From an uncultured Cedecea sp. (GTDB lineage Bacteria > Pseudomonadota > Gammaproteobacteria > Enterobacterales > Enterobacteriaceae): a stretch of DNA of 64,000 bases. Below are positions 1 through 8,421 of the stretch, piece by piece. The stretch lies in the NCBI RefSeq assembly GCF_947498825.1, contig NZ_CANMLV010000026.1, positions 1 to 64,000 on the forward strand, given 5' to 3'. Under the pieces are notes generated by a model. That model was not told where the DNA came from. It saw nothing but the letters and a program-made list of their open reading frames with translations, and searched no databases. The first letter of the stretch is position 1. Every line of letters starts with the position of its first letter. A program made the translations under genes and the position numbers.

Positions 1-73
1 GAACCGCCGTATACGGAACCGTACGTACGGTGGTGTGAGAGGACGGCAGGAGTGATCCTGCCTCCTACTCGAT
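1..73 (+). mobile_element. Group II intron, 3' end (domains V and VI), partial
   Basis: Only the last part of the intron lies in the window. Domain V is at 3-34: a 9-bp lower helix (3-11 with 26-34), a two-base CG bulge on the 3' side (24-25), and a short upper helix closing on a 4-base loop. A CGC catalytic triad sits in the lower helix opposite GUG. Domain VI follows at 37-70: GAG (37-39) pairs with CTC (68-70), AGGA (40-43) with TCCT (63-66), and a distal 7-bp hairpin lies at 45-62. A67 is the single bulged adenosine, the expected branch point, about 7 nt before the predicted 3' splice site after base 73. Any intron-encoded reverse transcriptase would be left of the window. Confidence 0.85.
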
Positions 74-138
74 GTGCTCCCCACGTTGATGGGGAACGCC
101 GGATGGAGAATAAAACCGTACCCTTGTGACAGTATTTA

Positions 139-1833
139 TCAGAAATTAATGGTTAAACGGGTGTTCGCAGAATTTTCATGCACACCCGACCCTAGCTGAC
201 CAATATACGAAATGCCAAGCACAGCGCTTGAGGTAAGATTAAAATCGATACCGGCTTCCATCATCCCCACATTTTTAGCTACTGCGGCGCCGGTCACGGT
301 GAATGAGTCACCGGAGGCAAAGCGCTGGCTGGTGGACGGAGTGATATCACCAAAGGCATGATGCCAGCCCAGTCCGGCGCGAGCAACGGAGGGTACGCCA
401 GCAAGGTCAAACGCCGTCTGTGCATTGAAACCTAAAGTGGAGAAGGTCGTATCCATAGAGGTGCCGTTTGACGTGAGCGCAGCAGCCCCTCCTGTTTCTG
501 AGAAACTGTTTGTTTTAGACCAGACATGAGCAAGGCCTGCATAGGGTTCGATGCTCAGCTGATCGGTACCAATCGTGTAGCCTAATTCACCGAAAACTTG
601 ATAAGTATTTCCATTACGATCTGAGGAGAGTGTATTGTATAGCGACGAATCGCCCATCGCCGCAATATTCACGCTACGGTCTGTCTCAATGCTATGTCTG
701 GTATAGCCAAAACCTGAGCGGAAAGACAGCGCGTTTATTTTGGTTCCACCATAGATGCCGACATGATAGTCATGACTTTTTCCTGATGAATATGATTCGT
801 CAAACTTGGTACGGCTATATCCACCGCTCAAACCGACAGTCCATGTATCAAATACTGTTGCATCAGCCCCCATCAATAACCCCCCGACATTTCTGTCAAG
901 GCCATGACTGTAGGAGCCTTTAGAACCCAGCCCCGTCATCCAGAATGCGTTATTTTGTGTCTCTGTCGGTGTCTTCAGCTCTGAAGCGTTACGAAGACGA
1001 TTAGTGATCGCACTACGGAAAAGCTGTGTATCCTGAACCAGAATTGATTGCACTGAAGCATTGCTTGATCCTGTCAGTTGTTCTAATGCAGAAGAAACGC
1101 CATCATTTGCCAGATATGTTGCACTGTAAACATCGCTCAATGGCGCCATATCGTTGATAACTTCGGCTACTGCTTTCTGGTTTGAGTTGGTCGCAGCAAT
1201 GCGGAAGTCAGGGCGCAGATGAACGTTTTCTTTCAAAAACTTCATGCTGTTAGCGATGGTCTGAGCGGCATCATTCGGATTATCGTGTTCAATCAAGTAG
1301 AGTTCAGCACCAGACGCATAGACTGCCGGAATGATTGCTTCCCAGTCCATGACACCGGATCCGACATCGGCAAAGCCACTTTCAGGAAGCGTATTGTAGC
1401 CGTCCATACCCGTCCCAACTAATCCTTCGATATTGTCTTTTGCATGAACGGCATAGATGCGACCGTGTAGCCGTTTGAGAACTTCGACAGGGTCGGCACC
1501 CGCACGCGTCACCCACGCCAGATCAAGCTCGCTTTTTACATCCGGGCCTGCAGCATCAAGCAAAATCTCAAGCGCGTACTTGTCACCAAAGCGCTCTAAT
1601 TCATCATTATGATTGTGATAAGCAAGAGTCAGTCCTTCGGCTTTGAGTTGCTCTGATATCCCCTTCAGTTTTGTTCCTAATGCAGCCCAACCAGCAGCAT
1701 CTGTTGGGCGAACGTCTGCATTTAAATAAGGCAATACAAGCACATCATTACCAATGGTTTTGTTGTAAGCGATAAGTTCGGGTAACTCATTTTCGAAGTC
1801 GTTCAGTTGAATATGGGTCGATGTCACTTTCAT
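139..1833 (-). CDS. Chimeric ORF: truncated sugar isomerase/epimerase fused to an autotransporter beta-domain
   Basis: The 564-codon frame joins two unrelated modules. Residues 1 to about 205 are a xylose-isomerase-like TIM barrel (sugar phosphate isomerase/epimerase family) with its usual polar motifs: YHNHNDE, SELDLAW, HAKD and LIEHD. From about residue 212 the protein is an autotransporter C-terminus: an alpha-helical linker starting near SNQKAV, then a beta-barrel of about 275 residues ending in aromatic F. There is no signal peptide, so the barrel could not reach the Sec pathway from this start. The frame stays open upstream to 2007; codons from about 1881 still match the isomerase (GKYDAGEL), but the family's N-terminal beta/alpha unit is missing and no ATG occurs there. 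I infer a mosaic of two gene remnants, probably non-functional, though a passenger-barrel protein cannot be excluded. Confidence 0.75.
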   Translation of the reverse strand: MKVTSTHIQLNDFENELPELIAYNKTIGNDVLVLPYLNADVRPTDAAGWAALGTKLKGISEQLKAEGLTLAYHNHNDELERFGDKYALEILLDAAGPDVKSELDLAWVTRAGADPVEVLKRLHGRIYAVHAKDNIEGLVGTGMDGYNTLPESGFADVGSGVMDWEAIIPAVYASGAELYLIEHDNPNDAAQTIANSMKFLKENVHLRPDFRIAATNSNQKAVAEVINDMAPLSDVYSATYLANDGVSSALEQLTGSSNASVQSILVQDTQLFRSAITNRLRNASELKTPTETQNNAFWMTGLGSKGSYSHGLDRNVGGLLMGADATVFDTWTVGLSGGYSRTKFDESYSSGKSHDYHVGIYGGTKINALSFRSGFGYTRHSIETDRSVNIAAMGDSSLYNTLSSDRNGNTYQVFGELGYTIGTDQLSIEPYAGLAHVWSKTNSFSETGGAAALTSNGTSMDTTFSTLGFNAQTAFDLAGVPSVARAGLGWHHAFGDITPSTSQRFASGDSFTVTGAAVAKNVGMMEAGIDFNLTSSAVLGISYIGQLGSGVHENSANTRLTINF

Positions 1834-2189
1834 ATCGTACTTTGTCAGCAGGTCTTTTAACTCGCCAGCGTCATATTTTCCTGTCTGACAGGAGGTTTGA
1901 GATGGACTTTGTCTGTGAATTGCAAATCGTCTGCAAACATGACGACCGAATGGTTGATGGTAATAACCTGATCTAAACGACTTTTGCTTCCTGTGAAAGG
2001 ATAACTGTCACGTCTTTTAGGATCCTGAAATAAACACTCAGTTTGAAAGCGCAATATCTTTTTTGACCGCAATACCACGGTAATACGTATTCAAATAGAA
2101 CATTTCCTCCTGAGTAAGCCAGCAAAATAGCTGTCTGTTCCTGAGTTGTACTGACAGGATTACAGAAAGTCATTTTATTCGGTTATTAA
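1834..2189. other. Non-coding or decayed sequence upstream of the chimeric ORF
   Basis: No gene is recognised here. The first 50 bases are an in-frame continuation of the isomerase domain that lacks a start codon. Beyond that, short minus-strand frames are open for 60-70 codons in shifting frames without a recognisable family, which suggests eroded coding DNA. Confidence 0.4.
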
Positions 2190-2268
2190 TATCCCGTCGT
2201 ACTTCAAGTTTTCTGGGAATTGCGGGCGTGAGGCGCGTCTACAAGTCACTCGAATTATTTTGGGTATA
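2190..2268. repeat. Interspersed palindrome, short internally deleted copy
   Basis: It starts ATCCCGTCGTACTTCAAGTT and ends with CGAATTATTT followed by TGGGTATA, the two ends shared with the longer copies at 49978, 53357 and 53481. The centre is much shorter and diverged. Confidence 0.6.
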
Positions 2269-2361
2269 AATCCACAAAATAACTATGTGGAATTAATTTC
2301 TTTTTAAAAATTTTCTTTATCTGTCATTGTGACAATTAAATTGACCCATCGTTTTTATTTA

Positions 2362-2380
2362 AAAGAAACGTTATTTTATA
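2362..2380. promoter_or_regulatory. Candidate KdgR operator upstream of rhiTN
   Basis: The 19 bases read AAAGAAAC-GT-TATTTTATA and match the known KdgR consensus AATRAAAYNNYRTTTYATT at all but two positions by eye. KdgR controls pectin and rhamnogalacturonan genes in Dickeya and Pectobacterium. The site lies about 170 bp ahead of the rhiT start. Confidence 0.5.
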
Positions 2381-2549
2381 AATTAGTGACAAGCATAAGG
2401 AGACTCTTTGAATTTTTGCCATTTACCCCTTTTGGGTGGCAGAAATAGAAAGGTATCAAGCGTTTGATGCTTTTACTGTAGCTGCGTATCCACTCCTGAA
2501 TGATCTTTGCTTACAGGGAGTTCCCTAAAATTGATTAAGGTTGGTGGCA

Positions 2550-4133
2550 ATGAAAACACGTAAAATTGGCTTAGCAAATTATCTGGCTTATGGGTCAGGT
2601 GACTTCCTGGGGGCGGGAACTACCGCCCTTACAGCAGCCTGGCTTTTATATTTTTACACGACTTTTTGTGGACTTACCCCGATAGAAGCAACCTTTATCT
2701 TTGCCGCGGCAAGGGTACTGGATGCGGTTATTAGTCCGTTAATGGGCTTTATGACGGATAATTTTGGTACAACCTGGCTTGGTAAACGTTTTGGTCGTCG
2801 AAAGTTCTTTATTTTGCTTGGTATTCCCTGTGTATTCAGTTATTCCCTGATGTGGGTAGGGGATATGAATTTTTGGTATTACCTGTTGACCTACCTGGTA
2901 TTTGATATTGTCTATACCATGATTCTGGTGCCGTATGAGACGCTGGTACCGGAAATGACGGATGATTTCAAACAGAAAACCAAATTCTCGGGCGCCCGTA
3001 TTTCTATGGCACAAATGTCGGCGATCCTCGCTTCATTCCTGCCTGGGGTCTTGCTCACCCATTTTGGGAAAGACAATGCTATCTCCTTTTTCTACGCCAG
3101 TTTAGTTTTCTCCATACTGTGTGCGGTGATGCTGATTTTTGTCTGGTTCTTTACCTGGGAACGTCCGCGTGAGGAGTGGAGTGAAGCCGCGTTGCGTGCA
3201 GAAGAAGAAAAGAAACAACTCTCTCTACGGCAGAGCATTACCCGTTTGTTTGTCGAATTAAGTTCGACTCTGCGTATTAAAATTTTCCGTCAGCATCTGG
3301 GAATGTATCTTGGTGGATATATTGCGCAGGATGTTTTTAACGCTGTCTTCACCTATTACGTCGTTTTCGTTTTGATGCAGGAAGCCTCTGTGGCATCTAA
3401 TTTGCTGGGCACAATGGCCATCTTCCAGTTTATTGCAGTGATAGCCATGATCCCACTCTGTATCCGTTTCGGGGCTGCACCATCCTACCGTGTTGTTGTG
3501 GTGTTATTTGGTCTGGCTTCTCTTTCTTATGCCCTGCTGTATTACGCGGGTCTGAGTGATATCTACTCATTGTTACTGCTGATCTCTGCAGTCGCGGGTC
3601 TGGGACGTGGGGGCATCAACTATGTTCCGTGGAATACCTATACCTATATTGCTGACGTGGATGAAGTTATTACCGGCCAGCGTCGTGAAGGGATCTTTGC
3701 GGGCATTATGACCCTGACACGTAAGGCCTCTCAGGCGGGAGCGATAATGTTGGTGGGGATTATCATGCAAATGTCCGGCTTTGTGAGCGGTCAGAAAGTT
3801 CAGTCTGCTGAAGTCAGCGACACCATACTGGTGATTCTGAGCGTGGGCACTCTTGCTGTTCTGCTGTGCGGTTTCCTGGTTTCTCTGCGTTTTAAACTGA
3901 ATTTACAAACACACAGTGTATTACGTGAAGAAACGGCAAAAATGCGTGAGTCGGGTCGTGCTATGCCAGAAACAGCAACACCGCAGGCCCGTGCGACGGT
4001 AGAAATGCTTGCCGGTATGCCTTACGAATCATTGTGGGGTAATAACAATATCGGTTATCTGAATCGCAATAAACCCGCAGCACCTTTGTTGAAGGACAGT
4101 GCGGTACTCAATTCGACATATAACAGAGGTTAA
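2550..4133 (+). CDS. rhiT: GPH-family cation symporter for rhamnogalacturonides (RhiT-like)
   Basis: A 527-residue inner-membrane protein of the glycoside-pentoside-hexuronide:cation symporter family (MFS fold), with about 12 hydrophobic segments and the N-terminal family signature YGSGDFLGAG followed by LMGFMTDNFGTTWLGKRFGRRK. It probably imports unsaturated rhamnogalacturonan oligomers. The call to RhiT rather than TogT rests on the next gene, a GH105 hydrolase four bases downstream, the order known from Dickeya rhiTN. The ATG at 2550 is chosen because AAGG lies 9 bases before it; an in-frame TTG at 2541 has no ribosome site. The extra cytoplasmic C-terminal tail of about 60 residues is polar. 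Exact substrate is inferred. Confidence 0.8.
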   Translation: MKTRKIGLANYLAYGSGDFLGAGTTALTAAWLLYFYTTFCGLTPIEATFIFAAARVLDAVISPLMGFMTDNFGTTWLGKRFGRRKFFILLGIPCVFSYSLMWVGDMNFWYYLLTYLVFDIVYTMILVPYETLVPEMTDDFKQKTKFSGARISMAQMSAILASFLPGVLLTHFGKDNAISFFYASLVFSILCAVMLIFVWFFTWERPREEWSEAALRAEEEKKQLSLRQSITRLFVELSSTLRIKIFRQHLGMYLGGYIAQDVFNAVFTYYVVFVLMQEASVASNLLGTMAIFQFIAVIAMIPLCIRFGAAPSYRVVVVLFGLASLSYALLYYAGLSDIYSLLLLISAVAGLGRGGINYVPWNTYTYIADVDEVITGQRREGIFAGIMTLTRKASQAGAIMLVGIIMQMSGFVSGQKVQSAEVSDTILVILSVGTLAVLLCGFLVSLRFKLNLQTHSVLREETAKMRESGRAMPETATPQARATVEMLAGMPYESLWGNNNIGYLNRNKPAAPLLKDSAVLNSTYNRG

Positions 4134-4137
4134 CATT

Positions 4138-5277
4138 ATGAAAGTTTGGCCTGTCAGACAGAGTCCGCTATTACGTCAGCCAGAGCATTTTATCACCCGG
4201 GATGAATTGAAAGCATTAATCCAGAAAGTGACACATAACCTGGTCAATATTCAGGATACGACGGGTGAGTTTTTACTGCGACTGGATGACGGGCGCATCA
4301 TTGATACCAAAGGATGGGCGGGCTGGGAATGGACGCATGGCGTAGGTCTTTATGGTATCTGGCAGTATTACTGCCAGACCGGCGATAAGGCGATGCGCGA
4401 TATTATTGATAGCTGGTTTACCAACCGATTCGCAGAAGGTGCAACCACTAAAAATGTGAATACTATGTCACCGTTTCTGACTCTGGCATACCGGTATGAA
4501 GAGACAAAAAATCCGGCATGGTTACCCTGGTTAGAAAACTGGGCGGAATGGGCGATGAACGAAATGCCGCGTACTGACCATGGCGGCATGCAGCACATCA
4601 CTTTGGCAGAAGAAAACCATCAGCAGATGTGGGACGATACGCTGATGATGACGGTATTGCCGCTGGCAAAAATTGGTAAGTTGCTGAATAAATCTGAATA
4701 TGTTGAAGAAGCGGTATATCAGTTTCTACTGCATATACAAAACCTGATGGACAGAGAAACAGGCTTGTGGTTTCACGGCTGGAACTACGATGGACACCAT
4801 AACTTTGCGAATGCCCGATGGGCGCGCGGCAATAGCTGGTTAACCATTGTGATCCCGGATTTTCTTGAGTTAGTCGATTTACCTGAAAATAATGCCGTAC
4901 GCCGTTATCTCGTTCAGGTATTAAATGCCCAGATTTCAGCTCTGGCACAATGTCAGGATAGTAGCGGTCTCTGGCATACGTTGCTCGACGATCCGAATTC
5001 TTATCTTGAGGCATCTGCCACGGCTGGATTTGCCTACGGTATTCTGAAAGCGGTACGCAGGCGTTATGTGAAGGCTGAGTACGCTGAGGTAGCGGAAAAA
5101 GCAATCCGGGGCATTGTGAAAAATATCTCGCCGGAAGGTGAGTTGCTACAAACTTCATTTGGCACCGGCATGGGCAGTAATCTGGAGTTTTATCGTCAAA
5201 TCCCACTGACCTCTATGCCCTATGGCCAGGCGATGGCTATCCTGTGCTTAACGGAGTATCTGCGGAAATACTTCTGA
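4138..5277 (+). CDS. rhiN: Unsaturated rhamnogalacturonyl hydrolase, GH105 (RhiN-like)
   Basis: A 379-residue cytoplasmic alpha/alpha-barrel enzyme of glycoside hydrolase family 105. It removes the unsaturated galacturonyl residue from rhamnogalacturonan lyase products. Motifs seen are GWEWTHGVGLYGIW near the N-terminus, QQMWDDTLMM holding the family's catalytic Asp, WARGNSWL, and a C-terminal TSMPYGQAMAI. There is no signal peptide, consistent with action after uptake by the preceding symporter. The ATG at 4138 follows rhiT by four bases and has AGAGG upstream, so the two are surely cotranscribed. The transcription terminator after it (5304-5487) is split by an inserted element. Confidence 0.88.
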   Translation: MKVWPVRQSPLLRQPEHFITRDELKALIQKVTHNLVNIQDTTGEFLLRLDDGRIIDTKGWAGWEWTHGVGLYGIWQYYCQTGDKAMRDIIDSWFTNRFAEGATTKNVNTMSPFLTLAYRYEETKNPAWLPWLENWAEWAMNEMPRTDHGGMQHITLAEENHQQMWDDTLMMTVLPLAKIGKLLNKSEYVEEAVYQFLLHIQNLMDRETGLWFHGWNYDGHHNFANARWARGNSWLTIVIPDFLELVDLPENNAVRRYLVQVLNAQISALAQCQDSSGLWHTLLDDPNSYLEASATAGFAYGILKAVRRRYVKAEYAEVAEKAIRGIVKNISPEGELLQTSFGTGMGSNLEFYRQIPLTSMPYGQAMAILCLTEYLRKYF

Positions 5278-5303
5278 ATACAGAGGCTATCTGAACCAAG
5301 AAA

Positions 5304-5325
5304 ATACCTGGCTTTCGCCAGGTAT
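5304..5325. terminator. Terminator hairpin, left copy (target-site duplicate)
   Basis: A 9-bp stem (ATACCTGGC with GCCAGGTAT) closes on a TTTC loop. The AAA run on its left makes a U-tract only for the minus strand (narI). The same 22 bases recur at 5466-5487, where the T-tract for the plus strand is found. Together the two copies reconstruct one bidirectional terminator between rhiN and narI. Confidence 0.85.
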
Positions 5326-5465
5326 GAGACTGATGACAAAGCTAAAGTGATATCTAATTCTCAGCGCTTATTTATGAAAATAAACAGGAAAATCAATTCA
5401 TTGATTTTCGGCTGATAACACAAAGAAGGAAAAACCACGTTTTTTCCTTCTTTGTCAGCAATCTG
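5326..5465. mobile_element. Terminator-inserted miniature element, copy 1 (140 bp)
   Basis: Non-coding 140-bp insert between two identical 22-bp terminator hairpins. Its right half is nearly identical to that of the copy at 12509-12647. It contains stem A: TCAGC (5361-5365) pairs with GCTGA, enclosing an inner hairpin GAAAATCAAT/ATTGATTTTC. It also contains stem B: a perfect 15-bp hairpin, ACAAAGAAGGAAAAA with TTTTTCCTTCTTTGT, around a short CCACG loop. It ends CAGCAATC. No ORF, no classical terminal inverted repeats. See findings. Confidence 0.75.
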
Positions 5466-5487
5466 ATACCTGGCTTTCGCCAGGTAT
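5466..5487. terminator. Terminator hairpin, right copy (target-site duplicate)
   Basis: Identical 22 bases to 5304-5325. It is followed by TTTTT on the plus strand, so it is the functional rho-independent terminator for rhiTN. Read from narI it has no U-tract. Confidence 0.85.
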
Positions 5488-5507
5488 TTTTACATCAATC
5501 ATTCAGC

Positions 5508-6185
5508 TTAGCGGCGTGTACGAACCAGCTGATATTTGCGGGTCAGATATTCCACCGGTGCGCTCCAGACGTGCACCAGACGGGTGAACGGGAACAGCAG
5601 GAACAGGGTCATACCCAGCACCAAATGCACGCGGAAGATAAATGCCACACCGTCGAGATGCTGAGAGGCATCACCACGGAAGGTCACCACGGTTTGTGCC
5701 CAGGCCACCAGTTTCATCATCTCGCTACCGTCCATATGCTGAGCTGAGAAGGGTATGGTCAGTAAACCTAAAGCACACTGAATCATCAGCAGGCTGAGGA
5801 TCAGAATGTCCGCCGTGGAGGAAGTTGCCCGGATCCGGGGATTGAACAGGCGGCGTTTAAGCAGTAACAAACCGCCCACGAGCGTCATCACGCCACAGAT
5901 CCCCCCGGCAATCATGGCCAGTTTCTGTTTTGTTTCGACAGCCAGAAACGGCTCGTACACCCAGTGTGGTGTCAGCATGCCAAAGAAGTGTCCGAAAAAA
6001 ATCCCCAGAATACCGATATGGAACAGATTCGAAGCCAGATTCATGCCTTTGCGATCCAGCATCTGGCTGGAACCTGCTCGCCATGTGTATTGTCCGTAAT
6101 CGTAACGCAACCAGCTTCCTATCAGGAACACGGTGCCGCAGAGATACGGATAAATGTCGTAGAAGAACACGTTAAGAAATTGCAT
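5508..6185 (-). CDS. narI: Respiratory nitrate reductase, cytochrome b subunit gamma
   Basis: A 225-residue integral membrane subunit that takes electrons from quinol through two b hemes and passes them to NarH. Five hydrophobic segments are visible, and histidines lie in the first and last ones as in the family. Length is the same as E. coli NarI. It is the last gene of narGHJI, starting two bases after narJ ends, and its terminator was the hairpin now duplicated at 5304 and 5466. Confidence 0.96.
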   Translation of the reverse strand: MQFLNVFFYDIYPYLCGTVFLIGSWLRYDYGQYTWRAGSSQMLDRKGMNLASNLFHIGILGIFFGHFFGMLTPHWVYEPFLAVETKQKLAMIAGGICGVMTLVGGLLLLKRRLFNPRIRATSSTADILILSLLMIQCALGLLTIPFSAQHMDGSEMMKLVAWAQTVVTFRGDASQHLDGVAFIFRVHLVLGMTLFLLFPFTRLVHVWSAPVEYLTRKYQLVRTRR

Positions 6186-6187
6186 GA

Positions 6188-6889
6188 TTATTGTCCCCCA
6201 ATATTCAGGTATTGCGGCGCAACGGCCCCGGCAAAACGGCGCTGATGCTGGCTAATTTCAGACTCTCCACAACCCGCCTCGGCAATAAATTTCACTTGTT
6301 CTTCTTCCCAGACCGCATCGAGAGCTTGAAGGGTATCGTCCCGGGCTTCACCGGCGATTTGCTCGCTCACACTCTCAACAGCAACATTGCTTTGTGACAG
6401 GCTAAGCAGCACATCAAACAGCACTGCATAACCGCTTTCACGTTGCTTCAGGCGTGCTGCAAGTAATGCCAGAATTGGCGCAATATCTTGTAAACCATCA
6501 CGGGCTTCTGACTCGTCTCGCTGAGAAAGATATTCCAGATACAGCGGCAGATAGTCTGGCAGTTCACGACTATCGATCTCCATGCCTGCCTGCTGGTACT
6601 GGCCCATCAGATTGACCATGGCCTGGCCACGGTCACGAGACTCGCCATGCACATGTTCAAAAAGCAATAGTGATGTGGCACGCCCTCTGTCGAAGAGTTC
6701 GCTGTAGCTTGCCTGGGCATCAAGCAGATCCTGACGGCATAAGTCAGCAATAAACTGATTCAGCTGAGCGGCCTGTTGTAAGGTCAGTGCTTCACCTTCA
6801 ACCAACGCCTCATGAAGTTCCTGCTGATGCTGCCACAGGGCAGCATCCGGATACTCAAGCACACGGGAAATAACCAGAAGTTCAATCAT
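6188..6889 (-). CDS. narJ: Nitrate reductase molybdenum cofactor assembly chaperone
   Basis: A 233-residue cytoplasmic, all-helical chaperone (NarJ/TorD-like family) needed to insert the molybdenum cofactor and FS0 cluster into NarG before membrane docking; it is not part of the final enzyme. The N-terminus ([11 protein letters not shown]) and the central [14 protein letters not shown] stretch are typical of the family. The start overlaps the narH stop by four bases, indicating translational coupling, and the stop is two bases ahead of narI. Confidence 0.95.
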   Translation of the reverse strand: MIELLVISRVLEYPDAALWQHQQELHEALVEGEALTLQQAAQLNQFIADLCRQDLLDAQASYSELFDRGRATSLLLFEHVHGESRDRGQAMVNLMGQYQQAGMEIDSRELPDYLPLYLEYLSQRDESEARDGLQDIAPILALLAARLKQRESGYAVLFDVLLSLSQSNVAVESVSEQIAGEARDDTLQALDAVWEEEQVKFIAEAGCGESEISQHQRRFAGAVAPQYLNIGGQ

Positions 6890-8421
6890 GAACGTGTCTC
6901 CGTTTTACTGGACACATCAATCGCATCAATACGCTTACTATTGAACAGATTGAATTTACTGTCTGAACCATGGCAACCATCCCCAAAGCTGAAACCACAG
7001 CCATTACGCTCAGGGAAAGCGTCTGCTGCGAGCTCACGATGGCTGGACGGCACCACAAAACGATCTTCGTAGTTGGCAATTGCCAGATAGCGATACATCT
7101 CTTGTGCCTGAGCTTCAGTTAAGCCAACCTCTTCCAGGGCGCGAGTATCATTAATCCCTTCTACGGTTTCAGCACGTTTATAGTGGCGCATAGCCATCAT
7201 GCGTTTAAGTGCGCGTAATACCGGAGCGGTATCACCAGCGGTCAGCAAGTTCGCCAGATATTCCACCGGAATACGCAGACTTTCTACATCCGGCAAAATA
7301 CCGGTATGGGGTAATTCACCTGCGTCAGCGGCAGACTGAATCGGCGACAACGGCGGCACGTACCAGACCATCGGTAGGGTGCGGTATTCCGGATGCAGTG
7401 GCAGGGCGAGTTTCCAGTCCATAGCCATCTTGTAGACCGGAGACTGCTGCGCCGCATCGATAACACTCTGTGGCACGCCATCTTTCAGCGCCTGTTCGAT
7501 AACCGCCGGATCGTTTGGATTAAGGAAAATACTTAACTGACGTTCGTAGAGATCTTTTTCATTCTCAGTGCTGGCAGCCTGTTCGATAGCATCCGCGTCA
7601 TACAACAACACACCGAGATAACGAATACGGCCGACACAAGTTTCGGAACAAACGGTTGGCATTCCGGCTTCGATACGCGGATAGCAGAAAATACACTTCT
7701 CTGACTTACCACTTTTCCAGTTAAAGTAGATTTTTTTGTACGGGCAACCGGTGATACACATCCGCCAGCCGCGGCATTTATCCTGATCAATCAGTACAAT
7801 GCCGTCTTCTTCACGCTTATAGATAGCGCCGCTCGGGCAGGTTGCGACACAGGCCGGATTCAGGCAGTGTTCACATAAGCGTGGCATATACATCATGAAG
7901 GTATTTTCAAACTGGCCGTACATCGCCTTCTGCATATTCTGGAAGTTCTGATCTTTGGCGCGTTTCTCAAACTCACCGCCAAGAATTTCTTCCCAGTTAG
8001 GGCCGGTGGTGATTTTGTCCATCCGTTGTCCGGTAATCAGTGAACGCGGGCGGGCAATAGGCTGATGCTTTCCTTCCGGTGCGTTGTGCAGATGCTGGTA
8101 GTCAAAATCAAAAGGCTCGTAATAGTCATCAATCCCCGGCAAATGTGGGTTGGCGAAGATTTTGCCTAATAGCGTGGCCTTGTTACCCATGCGCGGTTGT
8201 AACTTGCCATTGATTTTACGTACCCAGCCACCTTTCCATTGCTCCTGATTTTCCCAGTCAGCGGGATAACCGGTACCCGGTTTACTTTCGACGTTGTTAA
8301 ACCACGCGTATTCCATACCTTCACGGCTGGTCCAGACGTTTTTGCAAGTCACAGAACAGGTGTGACAGCCGATGCATTTATCAAGATTCAGCACCATGCC
8401 GACTTGTGAACGAATTTTCAT
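6886..8421 (-). CDS. narH: Respiratory nitrate reductase, iron-sulfur subunit beta
   Basis: A 511-residue electron-transfer subunit with four cysteine clusters. The first is CIGCHTCSVTC (C16, C19, C22, C26). The others include CEHCLNPACVATCP, CRGWRMCITGCP and CIFCYPRIEAG, followed by CSETCVGR. The tryptophan in CRGWRMC marks the ligand set of the [3Fe-4S] cluster, as in E. coli NarH. It carries electrons from NarI to NarG on the cytoplasmic side of the inner membrane. The start overlaps the narG stop by four bases. Confidence 0.96.
   Translation of the reverse strand: MKIRSQVGMVLNLDKCIGCHTCSVTCKNVWTSREGMEYAWFNNVESKPGTGYPADWENQEQWKGGWVRKINGKLQPRMGNKATLLGKIFANPHLPGIDDYYEPFDFDYQHLHNAPEGKHQPIARPRSLITGQRMDKITTGPNWEEILGGEFEKRAKDQNFQNMQKAMYGQFENTFMMYMPRLCEHCLNPACVATCPSGAIYKREEDGIVLIDQDKCRGWRMCITGCPYKKIYFNWKSGKSEKCIFCYPRIEAGMPTVCSETCVGRIRYLGVLLYDADAIEQAASTENEKDLYERQLSIFLNPNDPAVIEQALKDGVPQSVIDAAQQSPVYKMAMDWKLALPLHPEYRTLPMVWYVPPLSPIQSAADAGELPHTGILPDVESLRIPVEYLANLLTAGDTAPVLRALKRMMAMRHYKRAETVEGINDTRALEEVGLTEAQAQEMYRYLAIANYEDRFVVPSSHRELAADAFPERNGCGFSFGDGCHGSDSKFNLFNSKRIDAIDVSSKTETRS

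Noticed and set aside
74-102. Sequence after the intron (GTGCTCCCCACG...TGGGG) resembles a type I-E CRISPR repeat
   Set aside because: Only one copy is present, the 3' half departs from the ATGAACCG-type end, and there is no spacer-repeat periodicity. A simple CCCCA/TGGGG hairpin explains it.
1857-2173. Two overlapping minus-strand ORFs of 66-73 codons
   Set aside because: No recognisable family, they overlap each other in different frames, and no good ribosome site was seen; probably eroded or non-coding DNA.
5304-5487. An integron attC-like or phage attachment-site explanation for the flanking 22-bp repeats
   Set aside because: The repeats at the two loci have unrelated sequence and equal the local terminator each time; site-specific recombination would leave the same core at both loci.
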